Made by a program: the position numbers and the translations under genes
Notes under the pieces: model-generated
Databases searched by the model: none
The model's input: the letters and a program-made list of their open reading frames with translations, nothing else
Told to the model about the DNA's origin: nothing
Shown here: one piece after another, positions 44,806 through 57,443 of the stretch
Layout of the letters: the number at the start of each line of letters is the position of its first letter
How positions within the stretch are numbered: position 1 is the first letter of the stretch
Assembly (NCBI GenBank): GCA_032433595.1
Contig: JASWJB010000043.1
Location: 1-64,000 of the forward strand
DNA: 64,000 nucleotides
From: Conoideocrella luteorostrata
Lineage: Eukaryota; Ascomycota; Sordariomycetes; Hypocreales; Clavicipitaceae
Reading direction: 5' to 3'

Positions 44806-46030
44806 ATTGGTACAGCGCAGGAGTTACTTGATACCCACTCCAAGCTGCATAAGCTGTGTGCAGAGCAGGTAGCAGGGCTCGATTGCGTTAGGAGATGCCG
44901 AGCAGCTCGTGCCGAGACTTCATGGGATGTTCTAGACGAGGAATTCAAAAGCCTTGCCGGGGTCATTGAACGGTCCTGATTTGCGACATGTCGATGATTC
45001 TAGCGAGCAGAGAGATACTCCGGGACTCAGAGCTCGAGTCGTTTACTAGTTGTCGCGCGTTGTTGGCACCAATCCTGTCTGTCGGCGGCCTCGCACTGGT
45101 GGAGACAAAGCGGGTGCCCGCAGCGTGTACCCAACTAACTAACTAGTTATGCACAACTTCAACGTGGCCCAAACAAGGATAGAACGAGCTAGAGGTTTCA
45201 GCTCATTGGCCCCTTTAATAATTGCCCTCCAGCCCTCCGAGAAGCCGCCATTGAAACACCGTACATGTAGTGTCGAAGCACTAAACACTGCAGTCTGCTC
45301 TGCGAGAGACTTTCAAGCCTGAGCTGTTCACTTATCAGCGGCCTAGGTCACTAAGGCGTTCTCTGCTACTTGTCTTCTCCTTTCCTTTCTTCTCTTCTTA
45401 CTCCCGTTCTTTTATTTTACATTAATTCACCAGTTATGTGTCGCCATTCGACCTGCACCAAAAATCGGTATCCATCCAGCAATGCCACCTCTTCATGTTG
45501 GTGATATTAAATAATGGCCCACAAATTAAATGCGATTATCACACGCGAATCGCAAGAGTTAGATTCCTCAAGTAAACTTGCAATGCAGTCGAATAAAATA
45601 TGCTGAAATGCGGCATAGTTTGAGGATATCGGCTCTCGCCAGTTTGCCAACAAGTGGCAACAGCTGCCAAAAAAAAAAACATGGTGATATTGTTCCGATG
45701 TACAAGAAACGCATAGCAGCTGAATCACTCAAAGAGTCTTCTGTCCCACCGCGTCCGTACCAAGAACATCCATCCCGCCAGTGAAACTGGACAGTGACAC
45801 AAAACACCAACTTGACATGACGAGAAGGTGAGGCGCAGGGCACAGACAATTCGAGTCTGTGTACTACGTATCGCGATAATACCTTTTTGTTCTCTGATCA
45901 AACCCCAATGACGTCTTCAATTTTTTTCGTCTCGCTTGCTGTCACAAACATCCGTTAATCTTCTCGCACAGGCCAAGTGACAAACATTCGATCCTCCGAT
46001 AGTCGGCAAACTCCCTACGTTACGGAATAG
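44806..46030. promoter_or_regulatory. Divergent promoter interval
   Basis: 1.2 kb between divergent starts (mitochondrial ATPase and the plus-strand gene at 46031). A long pyrimidine tract at about 45360-45420 resembles the CT-rich stretches that precede transcription starts in fungi. No gene seen. Confidence 0.45.
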
Positions 46031-49000
46031 ATGGCTCACTCTATTGCAGGACTGGAGTCATGGTGGCTCACCACGGGTTTCAGTCATCTAGCTGAGCTCG
46101 TCGATATTAGCGACATCCAGATTAGCCGTCGAGAGTGCGGATTCATGCAAATCCTGCAGCGCAAACTCCGCGCCTTCGATAGCAATCGCAGCATTCCGAT
46201 TCCAAGATGCGTCGGCGGCGTCACCGCGGCTTCGCCGCTTCGCATGTTTAATCCTCGAAGACAGCTAAACGAGGCAGTACAGCACGTATTCAGGCGATCT
46301 GCGGATGGCGGCTTGAGGCAAGACAAAGCATTTGAGGGTTTGACGACTCTAGAAGAGGTGGAAGTTCATCGTCAGCGTCTTCTAGAGGCGACAAGGCTGG
46401 CACTCAGGTCTTGTCCCATGGAGGACGGTAGCTCGGATTTGATTGAGGCTTTGCATCATAATGCCACAGAGCGTTATAAATTATTTCAGCTGGGGTTTCG
46501 TGCTATGGTGAGGCATCTATCACCTGCTTGTTCTGCCCAGCCTAGTACACTAACAACCCATTTCGTTATCTCCCACAGTGTCTCATTGACTTCCTCCCGC
46601 AAGGCGCTGCTTATCCCGACGATGCCGCGAGAGTCATGGCTCGCCTCAACGCACTCTTTCCCCCAGACTTTGCGACCCATTCCGAAGACGAGCTCGATCT
46701 GGCACCCTGTTCACCAGGATTGCGAGACAGCATCAGGTTCTGCATGTACGAGCATTTGATGAACGATCATGCACCGTCTCAAGAGGGTGGGCAATCTTTT
46801 GTTGACAAGTTCACTTCGTGGTGCAGTATTCCGACCTACGAACATGCCAGGAACGCACTGTTGAGGTACATCGAGGAGGTGAAGAAGGCTGAAGTAGCCT
46901 GTCTCCACGCCCTTCATACAGTTGAAATCAAGTGCTCGGCTGCTTTGGATCTTACAAGCCCTTCAGGGTATTCATTCGCGGTGTCTATAGACGGCTACAA
47001 AAGCCCAGAAATTTTACCAAATACATCCAACTGCTCTAATGCGTGTGCTTCCGACACGAGCACCATTGCGGATACTTCCATAGGCTCCATGCGGTCGTCG
47101 ATTCACACGTCTACCACATCTATTTCGCCGGAAGACTTTACGCCGCTCTTGAAAGGAATGCCAGGCCGTGAAATATCAGCAGCCAAGACAGATGGCGCAG
47201 CCTTTGCCTTGGACTCCAGCGCCCCAGATGTACTCTCTTACCCCAACGACCTGTCCAAGTCTGAGTTCCATGTCCACCCACTCGCCAAGTACCTGGATTC
47301 AGATATCCAAGAGAAAGCGCAGCTTGGTCTCATCATCCCCAAAGAACGTTCAAGTCGACATTTCTAGTACAATTTCGACAGCGACGACGACAGTGGAGAT
47401 GACAGCGCCTCCTCAGTTGCAACAGTCAAGCCAACTCGGAAGAAGGGGAAATTATTAAAGCGCAGGGGCACTTTGAGCGATGAGTTGCCGCAAGCTCCAC
47501 CTTTGCCTCCTATTCCCGAGAGTTACAGATCAGCGACGACTCCAAATTTGTTCGGAAAGCTAAGAGACCGCATCAAGACGGCAGAGCCGGAGACATCGGC
47601 GGCGGGGAAAGACATATCGCGTAAATTGTTGATATCTAAGAAATCTGAAGGCTCGTTTGTGCTGAGGCTGTCAAAAGGAAAAAGAAAGGCTTCTCTTAAA
47701 TCGCAGATTTCTGATCCAACACCTAATCACCCTAGCAGTGTGTCTCGTCCTACCACGATTGACAGAGAGAGAGACGAGAAGGCTAGACGGTCAAGTGATG
47801 GAAGCATTCACTCACCAACTAGCATAGATTGGGCTATCGAATATCAGACTCAATCTTCTTCTGGAGCGCAACACGATTTTGATTTAGCTCCCCCACGTCT
47901 CTCGCCCATGGAATACGCCCGGATATACCTGATTCACAGGGCACACGCCAACCGAGAACATCAGCAGTGTCAGCTTCCAGCTCCAGAGAAACAATGGTTC
48001 TGGACTCCCGGCTGGGAAAAGTTCCTCATTGTTCCGAGGATTCCATGCATTATCAAACGTTATAATGAGCGGGAGGCGTCAACCCAAATCGATCCACATG
48101 AGGCTTTTTCGCCTGTGGTAGATCCGGCATCACCTGGGTTGTTACCAGAGTCGATCACCGCATGCCCACGACTATCCCTGCATCTCGGAAAAATGGGCAC
48201 TTTCATGCCTTCCGTAATAAATCTTGCGTCGCTAGCGGAACCTGAGCCTTCCCATTACGAGCAAGATGGTCATCCACGGCGTAAATTTCGGCGTCACTCA
48301 ATTCACTCAGAAGGGGAGCGAGCATCACTCACAACCCTAGCAGAAGATTACCCCTGGGTTCCATCGCGGCAGCAAGGATTCCTAGCTGCCAGGATCCTAG
48401 ACCCCGACATGATGGCACAAAATGGAGGCAACATTTCCAGTCAACTTCCTTTGACTAAACAAGCCCGGCTTCCGAAAATACCTCCTACGGCCAGACGGCA
48501 GCTAGACAGGAGACATGCTCCCTCTGCAGCATCCAGCCGTCCCGATCTCGAAGTAACGCGAGTCGACTTCTCATTAGCCGCCAGATCATGTTCGAGCAGC
48601 CCTTTATCGCCAAGTTATCACATGTCCTCAACCCGAAAGGCCAAGCCACTTCAAGTTGAAGGACTTACTCCTGGGAGGATCCAGTCCATGACAGCCTCAG
48701 TTCTAGGGGACACAAGCTTTGATGAAGACTTCACAGAGTCCATAGCCACACGGTCTTCGAATATTCAAATTACACCAAAGCATAGATTGGCGCCAGGTTT
48801 GAGCGACCAAAGATGTGGCCAAATGAGTCGGACAACAACGCAGCATCAGTTCAGTCCTAATCTCGATACGCGCCGCCATTCAATGAATACACAGACATCA
48901 GCATCTGTTCACTTTCAGCATAGTAGCTTGGCCTCTGTTGACAACCACGACTTACAATCTCCAATTTCAACGGAATACTATTCAGATTCAGATTACTTCG

Positions 49001-49698
49001 CGAACGATCCATTTATCGACAACTACTGCCAACGCAACGTGACCGCAACTTCTTCGTCTCAGCATTTGTTGGATCCAACTGCAAACACGCCGCTTCTTGA
49101 TTCACCAACGTTGGGTTATGCAAATGTATCTTTCGTTCAAGCAAGTGATGGGAACCAAAACGAAAGCCAGTCGTTTCAGTTGCCCAACCCGTCCCTTGAA
49201 AGCCAAGAGCAATGTTGTTTGGACTTGGGGGCGAAAACTATAGACGGTTTCATAGATTCAACCAATCAATATCCAGTAGGGAACGAACCTGCTCTCCCTC
49301 TACCCAAAATCCCTTCTTTCAGGAAGGATACAGCCCGCCGTGGCTACGCCTCCAGTTTTGCTCTACACAGAGCAAAAAGCCACGAAGCGTTCACATTGCT
49401 CCCTCGTATATCACCAACGAACAGCCCGAAAAGAACTAATAGTAATGAGAAGGGTGTCAAAACTCATCTTAACCCTCACGGACTCGGCAACGTAGCAAAC
49501 TCGCGCACTATTTCAGGCAAATCAACTGCTCTTGCTCTACAAGATTTCGATACCGCTTCACGTCTTGCTGATCCAGGACGGCCACGAGAGCCGGCAACCG
49601 CACTGTCCATGACGGAAAGAGGAAAAGGTGCACAAAGAAAAACAACATTCGGTACTTTGCTGGCGAGACACATACGACGTAGTTCACGCGGTAATTAG
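46031..49698 (+). CDS. Large low-complexity fungal protein interrupted by an in-frame TAG
   Basis: Exons 46031-46507 and 46579-49698 (71-bp intron, GTGAGG...CAG) keep one frame for 1199 codons except for TAG at 47365-47367. Upstream, about 420 residues include a helical region (LNEAVQHVFRRSADGG, YKLFQLGFRAM-CLIDFLP). Downstream, 740 residues run Ser/Pro-rich with KKGKLLKRRGTLSDELPQ, PPLPPIPESYRSATTPN and EYARIYLIHRAHANRE. Sequence on both sides of the stop reads as one chain (RSSRHF, stop, YNFDSDDDSGDD). Explanations are a 93-bp intron with a weak GTACCT donor (47289-47381), stop readthrough, a nonsense allele or a base-call error. Function unknown; the basic and phosphosite-like composition hints at a scaffold or regulator. 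Confidence 0.7.
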
Positions 49699-52600
49699 CT
49701 CACACAGAAGATCTTGTCTCGAAGTCTGTATTGAAGAAATGATGCCGACACTGCACGAGGGCCCCTAAAAAACCGGTGGCCTTCGGAATATCCTAAAGAA
49801 GAACTCAGTAACTAATCAGGTGCTGCAACTAACAGCGGCCGGGCGAAGTCAGTCATACCCAGGCCCCGACACCATGAATGGCAATTTTTGCACTGGCTCC
49901 AATAACAAGTTCGATTAGAAAGTTTGTCTCAGGTGCGGCGTCCTCCCTGCCAGGACTGCAGAGTATCACCGAATGGCTAGCGTCGTCCCGACTAAACCCT
50001 GCGTTTGTTAAATGTCACCCTAGTACGGAGTAGACCAGGTTGGCATGATGCTGGGATGTCGGACTACCAATGAGGGAAGCTCGAACAGATGCATTTGCAA
50101 GGGCTATTCGGCGGTGCACGATCTTGGAAATCTCCAAATCACGAGTCGATGTATTATGTGCTGCCATATCCGATTGCAATATTTGGAGGTGTGCTTCCTA
50201 CGGGAGTGACACATTGGCATCTCTCAAATGACGTCTTGGCTACGGAGTATTACACCGCCATGTCGCGAATGACGAAGGCTAGCAGATACATTGGTCACTT
50301 AGCCCCAAATTAACTTCCACGCTAAGGAAGCTCTCTGCTGTTAAGTAGGCCAAGGTGCCGTGGGACAAAAATTTTAGTTCGTGTTGTACAGAGCATATGA
50401 GACCGGCTGTGAAGCAGGGGATTTGGTGTAGTAAAAACTTGGCATATTTTAACTACTTGAACGGATAGAAGTGGAATGCATGGATATATATGGTGGATAA
50501 GACAGCCGTCGGGACCTGGCTGGAAGCATCTCATGCATGATTGTTGTTCGCTTGGTTCCTGAAAGCATGTTTCTAGCCGGAGTCTTGAGTTGCATTGATT
50601 TTTCCTGTCTAAATCGAAGCTGATGATGGTACGACGTAGCCCTTAGCCCAGAATGGTCATGTATGTCTCCTTTCTTATTTTACTCACAAAAGAATCATGC
50701 TATGGCATATCCTCGGTCATGGTGGACTATGAAGATCCCCGTATTGCCGTACTGAGTACTCCGTATTTACCCCGTACTCCAACGAAATATCCAAGACCAC
50801 TGCAGTCCACATGGGAAAGTGTGCTTGCGGTTTGGAACAAGGCCGAGCTTGGGGCAACAGGGTATCACAGACTCCTTTCTTGAAGCGGCATCCCGGCGAG
50901 AAACATTGACAGCATCAGTGTGGCAGATCCCTGTTTAGCTGCTGAACCGCACAAACGGAGTGGACATGGTGTTTGGCTTTTTTGGGTGTGGAGGACTGTG
51001 CAAGCACCGCACTTCGCCGCGCCGTCGCAAATATCGTCGGTGGCGTGCGGCACTGGTAGTCGAGGCTTTTCCACAGATTTGTTAGTTGGTTAGCACGAGG
51101 AAACTCGACCAACCGTTGGGCGGTTGATCGATCTAGTCACCCGTGGAGTCATCCAGTCATCGAGTCACACAGTCGTCCAGTTGTCCAGTCGTCTCGTGTC
51201 GTCGTCTCTACTGTCCCATGCTTCATTCGCGGAGTTTGCGGAGCGGATTCCTGTTCTCACTTTTTCCCAATTAGCCACGTCGTGACCAGGATTGCCGCCA
51301 CCGCCCTACATGCATTGCCATTGATGCCTGTGAGCCAAAAAGCGAAGAGCCTTTTCGTTTTTGGCTACAGAATGGAATTCCACGTGCCCCGCACCCATGC
51401 GGTCGATCTCGTCCCTTGTCCGGGGTAGCCAGCCAGCCTAGCTTTGGCTTCTGGGGCTATCGCAGGGCCGTTCCGGAATTAGACTGCAAGTGACGGCCTA
51501 TTGTACGTACGAAATACGGAGTACAGGACGTGGGCTACCTATAAAACACGTGCAAATTCCTATTTAGCTGAAGGTAGTTAAGGAAGAAGGTTAGAGCTAT
51601 TCATATCTAGAACACCCTTCTTCCAGCATAGTTTGCTGAATAGGGGAGCTCTACCCGAGATTGACTCTGCTTTGGAATGCAAGTGTAGCTTCACTGATGA
51701 ACCAGCCGGCGTCAGAATGATGACGGAGAAATCCATCCCTGCCGTCCCCTTGGACTGTCCCATGTGCGGCGGGCAACAGCTGGAATGGTGTCGGCGCCAT
51801 TGAGAATAACTTCTGCACGCCGTGGCTTTTCGTCTTACCATCAATCATGCCCGGCGCTCCGTTCTGAATGGCTCTTCCTGGCACAGCCGGACTGATCCCG
51901 GGTGTTTATTATGAGAAAAGCAAGTTGGGAGTGTGCCTCATTGCCTTGGCTATAAGTCGCCACACCAAAACTACTCAATTCTCGGCTAAGCCCATCGCGA
52001 TTGAACCGGCCGGCGGTGTGCCTCAGATATAGCACTTGTCGACTCAATACTGATTCTTTGCGAACCTCGTAAAATTCCGTCCATTCACGCGGACAGATCA
52101 GTTCGAAAGCGTGCGGGGCGAGGTGCATGCCGTAAAATACGACGTACGCTGTGAGGCGCACCAATACGTTTCTTTGCATCTCTCCCTGTTGCCCGCTCCC
52201 AGCAGATATACTTTAACTAATAATGCCGGCCTGGTTCATCTCAAAGGATGCCCATGACTGCCACACACCCGCCGCTACTTGCCTATGGGGATGGCGGAAC
52301 CGAGGGTCGACGTGAACTTAGATCTGGCAGCTCACAAATGCAGGACCACGAAGCCGGTGTTATGCACATCCCGATCGATATAGGACAATGACAGTTTACC
52401 CACCTCCGCCTGGTATCCGCACCACGCCGCGTTGTATCCCGTCCGCTTTACGATTATCAAGTAGCTTGTCGGTTTGCCCACGGCTCGTGTAACTATGGTA
52501 CATGGCATCAGGCAGAGCACTTATCCAAGTCTCATCAACTCGTGACTAGTGTGGAAGAGCTGTACTACCCCTTAGCGTTGGCATTATAATTCAAGATCAG

Positions 52601-55600
52601 CGTACGGAGTACTGTACTCTGTGTCGCTGGTTTCTCTAGACATTGGTGGCCTTGGGATGGCACTGAAACCAATCGCCATATACCAAATTTGCTGCCGTCA
52701 CAACCAGATAGCAGCCAGTCACTCAGTGGTCGTGATAGGTTCTTCCGTCAGCCGCATGTGACGACGCTGTCATCATCGGGGTGCCACACCTCACCGCAAC
52801 ATTCTGGATTATTAGTTGAGGGCTGATGGAAGATTCACAAAGTTCCGATGGTAGCCTAGCCCACCGATGAAAGCGGATCACACCGTCGCTAGCTAGGCGC
52901 TGAGGCTGTCGGTCTGCTGAGCTACTGATTCATGTCGGGAACGTACTCGGTAAATTTGTCCATTTACCATTTACCATTACGCATTCTTACAGGGCGAGCT
53001 GGCTGTAATTGGTCTTGCTGTGCTGGCCCCACTATAGCTCTTGGCTCCGGGCTGACCATAATCAACATCAACCAACCCTAATTTCTGCTGTCATCGTGGC
53101 ATGTGTGCCGCAAGTACGGAGTAATTCAAGTGACATAACGAAGGACTATTCCGTATTCAGCAAAACAAAGTATGCATCAGTCATTGACCAGGCGTCAAGA
53201 TGTGTGTGTCCGGAAGAATATCATGACCCGCCATAATACAGCTCAAGCCTCGAAACTAGCTGCCCCGTCGTGCTGGAGACCGGGTCATGGCGTCCCCGGT
53301 ACACAGCAACTCCCCGATGACCGCATGCATGCAAGGCAAGGGTCGGCAATCTCTTATTGCACAAAATATCTACGGGGTACGCCGTACAGAGTAGTTTGTC
53401 CTCGGTTAACAGAAAACTAACCGAGGGCGACCAGGTTGCCTCTGCCTTTCCCACTGAGAGGAACAGCTTCCTTTCAATTTCAATTTCAGTTTGTTTGACA
53501 CCTGCGTCCCACAAGTCAGCCAAGTTCTGTCTTCCCCTGGGCCGTTGCAGGCGCTGGACAGGGCACTCTTAGTGGTCTGGCTCGGGACGGCGCGAAATAG
53601 ACAGCGGGCGCCTGGAGCCTTGAGTCGCGCCTCTGAACTCTAAAGTTTACCGTTTTCAAAAAACAACGCCAGTTCAAGATTGGCCATTTTCAATTGCCTA
53701 TGCCGCACTCCAGGCAGTATGACGCCACAGGTGACGTACATGCTTATAACGAGTAACCACGGCCAAGATTGAGAGGAAGTCGTTAATACAGTTACAGAGC
53801 ATAGTATAGGGAAGACCCCCAGACGGCCGCAGCAATAACTAGTTGGACCCTCGTTTTTGTGAACACTGCTAGCCTCCAAATGATCCAGTATGGTGACAAA
53901 GGGCAATAATAATACACGCCTGTAGGAAGCCAGGCTGCTAGTGCTCGTTCAGCGGCCAGAGAGTTAGTTGATTGAGGTAGGTTTGATTCGTGGATCTGCA
54001 AGTCGCAGTGTGAGTGTCTTAAAGTACATGCGTCTTGTCATCTATCATCTTTTTGCACCCCGGATACCTGGTCGCACCCTCAAACACGCAGCCGATAGTT
54101 GCTTGGGGGCCGGATTGCGTTATTTGGCAATTGGAGACGGCGGTGGGTTCAGCATCGAGGCTGATTGATGGAAAGGGCAGTACTTACTTCCGGCAAGATT
54201 TCCGTACCTCTCCCGTGGTCCGGAAATTTCAGTGTGAAGCTAGAGGCTGGAACGTCTGTTTACCAGATGCCTTTCAAACCATGCGCACGACTCATAGCAT
54301 ATGCATAAGGTCGAGGTGCATGGCTTCTTCTGTCGCTTAGAAACGGGTGGATGAAACTGTGCGGAGCACATGTCAACAATATCTTCCATTACGCCCGTGG
54401 TGCCACAGCTAACCCTCCCCTTGAGGTGCGTGTAGTGTAATGGGAGATTTCCCAGGTTGCATCCAAATGCAGACAGAAATGAGGCGGTTAGGGGTGCTGA
54501 ACAGACGCTCAAATCGTACTCTAGTGTTCGTTCATCTTCCGGCGTATGTACGTACGTACGAGTATTGTATGTGCATGGGATTTCGGGCATTTCCCTGTTG
54601 AAGGTGGGGATGGATGCCGGCCTAGGCTCCAGCCATGGGGGGATCGCTGGCCAAAGCCAGAAGAGGAAACCCGGTGTCAATGTGACGGTTGTATTGTGCG
54701 AAAGTTCATCCGTTATTAAGGTGATGCTTTGTTCACAAGTCATGTCCGTCGCGGACAACACTCCGTGGTAGAGGATAAGCATGCTTCGATAAGAAATCTG
54801 TTTGGCTCTTTGTCTTCCTGCTTTCCGCTTAGATCCAACATATAAGAAAATGTTAGCTGATGCCGCTTCGTTGCGACATGTGCTATGGTTGTGCTACGGT
54901 TGAATCAAAGAACGAGAAGGTATTCTGGCTGCCTCGGTCTGAAAGCCGACAGAAGAGAAGTACAAATGGGGAGGCAGCCCTATAACCTCAGTGTGTGTGT
55001 GTGGATGTGCAGGGGTGGTGTCCTCGTGCAAGTCTCATCAGTGGCAAATCGTCACCGACGTTGTCGAGAGCTTGTAAACTTCGTTGCTCTTACAACAACA
55101 GTGACAATAAAAAAATATATTGAGGTTTGGGTTTCGGGCTGGCTCGGGCTACAACTGTCAGCAAGGCTTCAGCAATTTGATAAACATGGCCATTGAATTG
55201 TATCTCAAAGCCTGGGTGTAGTAACTGCCTTTGCGGTGGGGCGTGCCCGAACAAGCCATCAACTCGAAGTTCTTTCAATATTCAGTGGCTAAGTTCATCG
55301 TCTTGCAATAACCAACAAAGGAGCACAGGCAGGTACCAATTCTCCTAAGAGTAGAGTAATGCGCACGCAGATGCATACACGGCCGAGCGGGGGACGTCGG
55401 GAAGGATGGACCGTGTCTGTAACATCATGTGAACCATGAACATGTATCGTAATGTCAGACAATTATCGACGTTGCTTACCGCATTCGTAAGCTCAGAGAA
55501 AGTCCAACGCCCTGTCTGAGGAAGTGTTACGCCAGCTGTACAGCACCTTGGTCTACAGGTGATTGGTTGCCGGACAAATAAGGAAGGCGCGTTTGCACCC

Positions 55601-57443
55601 ACCTGCCCGCCTGTCCGCCTGCCGCCGGGGAGAATATCGACTGGTTCAATGTTACGATGCATGCAACAGACCCGGACCGGATAACTTTCGCCTTCGACCA
55701 TGTTTCTCGCAGGCAGACATACAGTTGCTCTAAAATCTGCTCCCTGCCATTGATTGCCACTCGGTTTCGAATTTGGTTCGCTTCATTTCATGTCGCATAT
55801 TTTACAAAATTAATTTATCCGTTAATGCGATCGCCCTGCTTATTTTGGGTTTTTCGGATCTACTCTCTTTCTCAGCACGGAACTCGCCGATGCTCCTTTC
55901 ATACGCAATCCAATTGACCTTGTCAGATGATGCCCAACATTGACCATCCCGAATCGGTCATGCCCGCAGTGAAGAATGGGAGCTTGTTCACATCGCCGCT
56001 GGCTGTCTCACGCAGAAGAAAGTCTCTTCAGGTCCAACTGCAGAAAGCGCCAGAATGGCACTCTTAACGCATGGCAATCATTCATTGCTCAGAACTCGTC
56101 TTAAGCCATGATATCATGATACAGGAGGTTACACACACACAAAGGCAGCCACAGCATGTCGGCCCACTAAAAGCCCTGCAATGCGACTATATAACCATTC
56201 ATTGACTGGTCTGACGATGTCGCGTTGTTATTTTCCCCAACGAAAGGTCTCTCCCAATATTTCTTGAAACGAGTACCACAATAGCACATTTATTTCAAGT
56301 CGGAGGTCATCTTGGCCTGTTTATGCTGCTTCTCCGTTCAATTTTTGTCTCGTTTTTCAGGGTGTGACCTCTCGGACCCTCGCCGGTGTTTGCAATAATC
56401 ATATACTCCGTATTGGGCTGGACTTCCTGGCTTCCGGGGCTGGACAGGTCCAGTTGAGTGATTGGCCAACGTCCCATTCTTTGAGACGACTGCGGCTGTT
56501 GGCGCGAAACATCCCAGACAAGACTCCGCCATTCCTGCCTAAACACCTTGAAGTACTTGGAACTACGCCGTACGGAGCACGTCCACCGCCTTCGCAGGGT
56601 TGGTTGGTTGGGTCCAGTCACACTCACTAGGGTGACTACGGGGAGCAATCGCCTTTGTGGCTAAAGTCTCTGATGCGAACATGATGGAAATACTCCGTAG
56701 AATCTCTCCAACACCGGACAGAGAGCCTGGTTCCGTAGTTCTGTTCCCACGGTTGCATCCACGGCCTCAACGGCACAAATCGGACACTAGTTTACAACAA
56801 CCTCTTGGCAGACACTCACTACCGTATCAACAATCTCTTTGAAGCCACCATCCATCTCACCATGCATTATGAGACTAGGCTTCCGAGCCTCTGTCCGGGA
56901 TTGAAGCACCGTAGGGCAGTGGCTGGTAGGATGTGGAGGAAACAGACGTAGTGAGCGTAGAGCTTTCATGGGCATCTGGCACAACTCTCATTCATACCTT
57001 GCCATTTGGTTGGGAGTGTTGCTCTGCATAAGCCCTTTCTCGCTGCCTTGTCAAATAAGACCTGACCTCCGCCAAGCTCAGCCCCTCCAAGCTTTCCGTC
57101 CCAGACCACACATGTTCTCCGTCGCCCGTGATCATCCCCAGAATATCCTGTCTCGGCTTGCCACAGCGGCTTCGATCAGCAGCCTCCGCAGACTGCCACA
57201 CCACATCCTGTGTTGTACAATAAGCTTGCAGAGTTGGATGGCAAAGTTCTACATGAACCTCCTCGCATACTTCACCCCACGATTATTTCTCTTTGCTACT
57301 TGAGAAATATAACCCCATCAGATATATACCATCTGTACATCAGAAGGTTTCGTTAGGGACGTCATTCTTCAACTGTGCGCAGCCTGGGACCCTCCCTCTC
57401 CTGCGCTTGTTGTTGGCTGGCATGTTAGCGTTATTGATGACCA
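49699..57443. other. Long gene-free interval upstream of the Zn2Cys6 gene
   Basis: 7.7 kb without a supportable coding gene. The short frames lack family features, splice logic or composition bias. It contains TACGGAGTA words at 50024, 50241, 50757, 51515, 52603, 53115, 56404 and 56691, an 8-bp tandem array (51147-51194), a GTAC run near 54548 and an (AC)n run near 56133. Possible contents are a long regulatory region, an untranslated leader, non-coding RNA or decayed repeats. Confidence 0.55.
51147..51194. repeat. Six-unit 8-bp tandem repeat (AGTCRTCC-like)
   Basis: Six consecutive 8-bp units in perfect register: AGTCATCC, AGTCATCG, AGTCACAC, AGTCGTCC, AGTTGTCC, AGTCGTCT. Non-coding. Confidence 0.8.

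Noticed and set aside
51147..51194. Repeat considered as a CRISPR array
   Set aside because: The units are contiguous 8-mers without spacers, in a eukaryotic genome.
54240..54782. 180-codon minus-strand frame in the long gap
   Set aside because: No domain, signal or composition supports it; such lengths are expected by chance in several kb of GC-balanced DNA.
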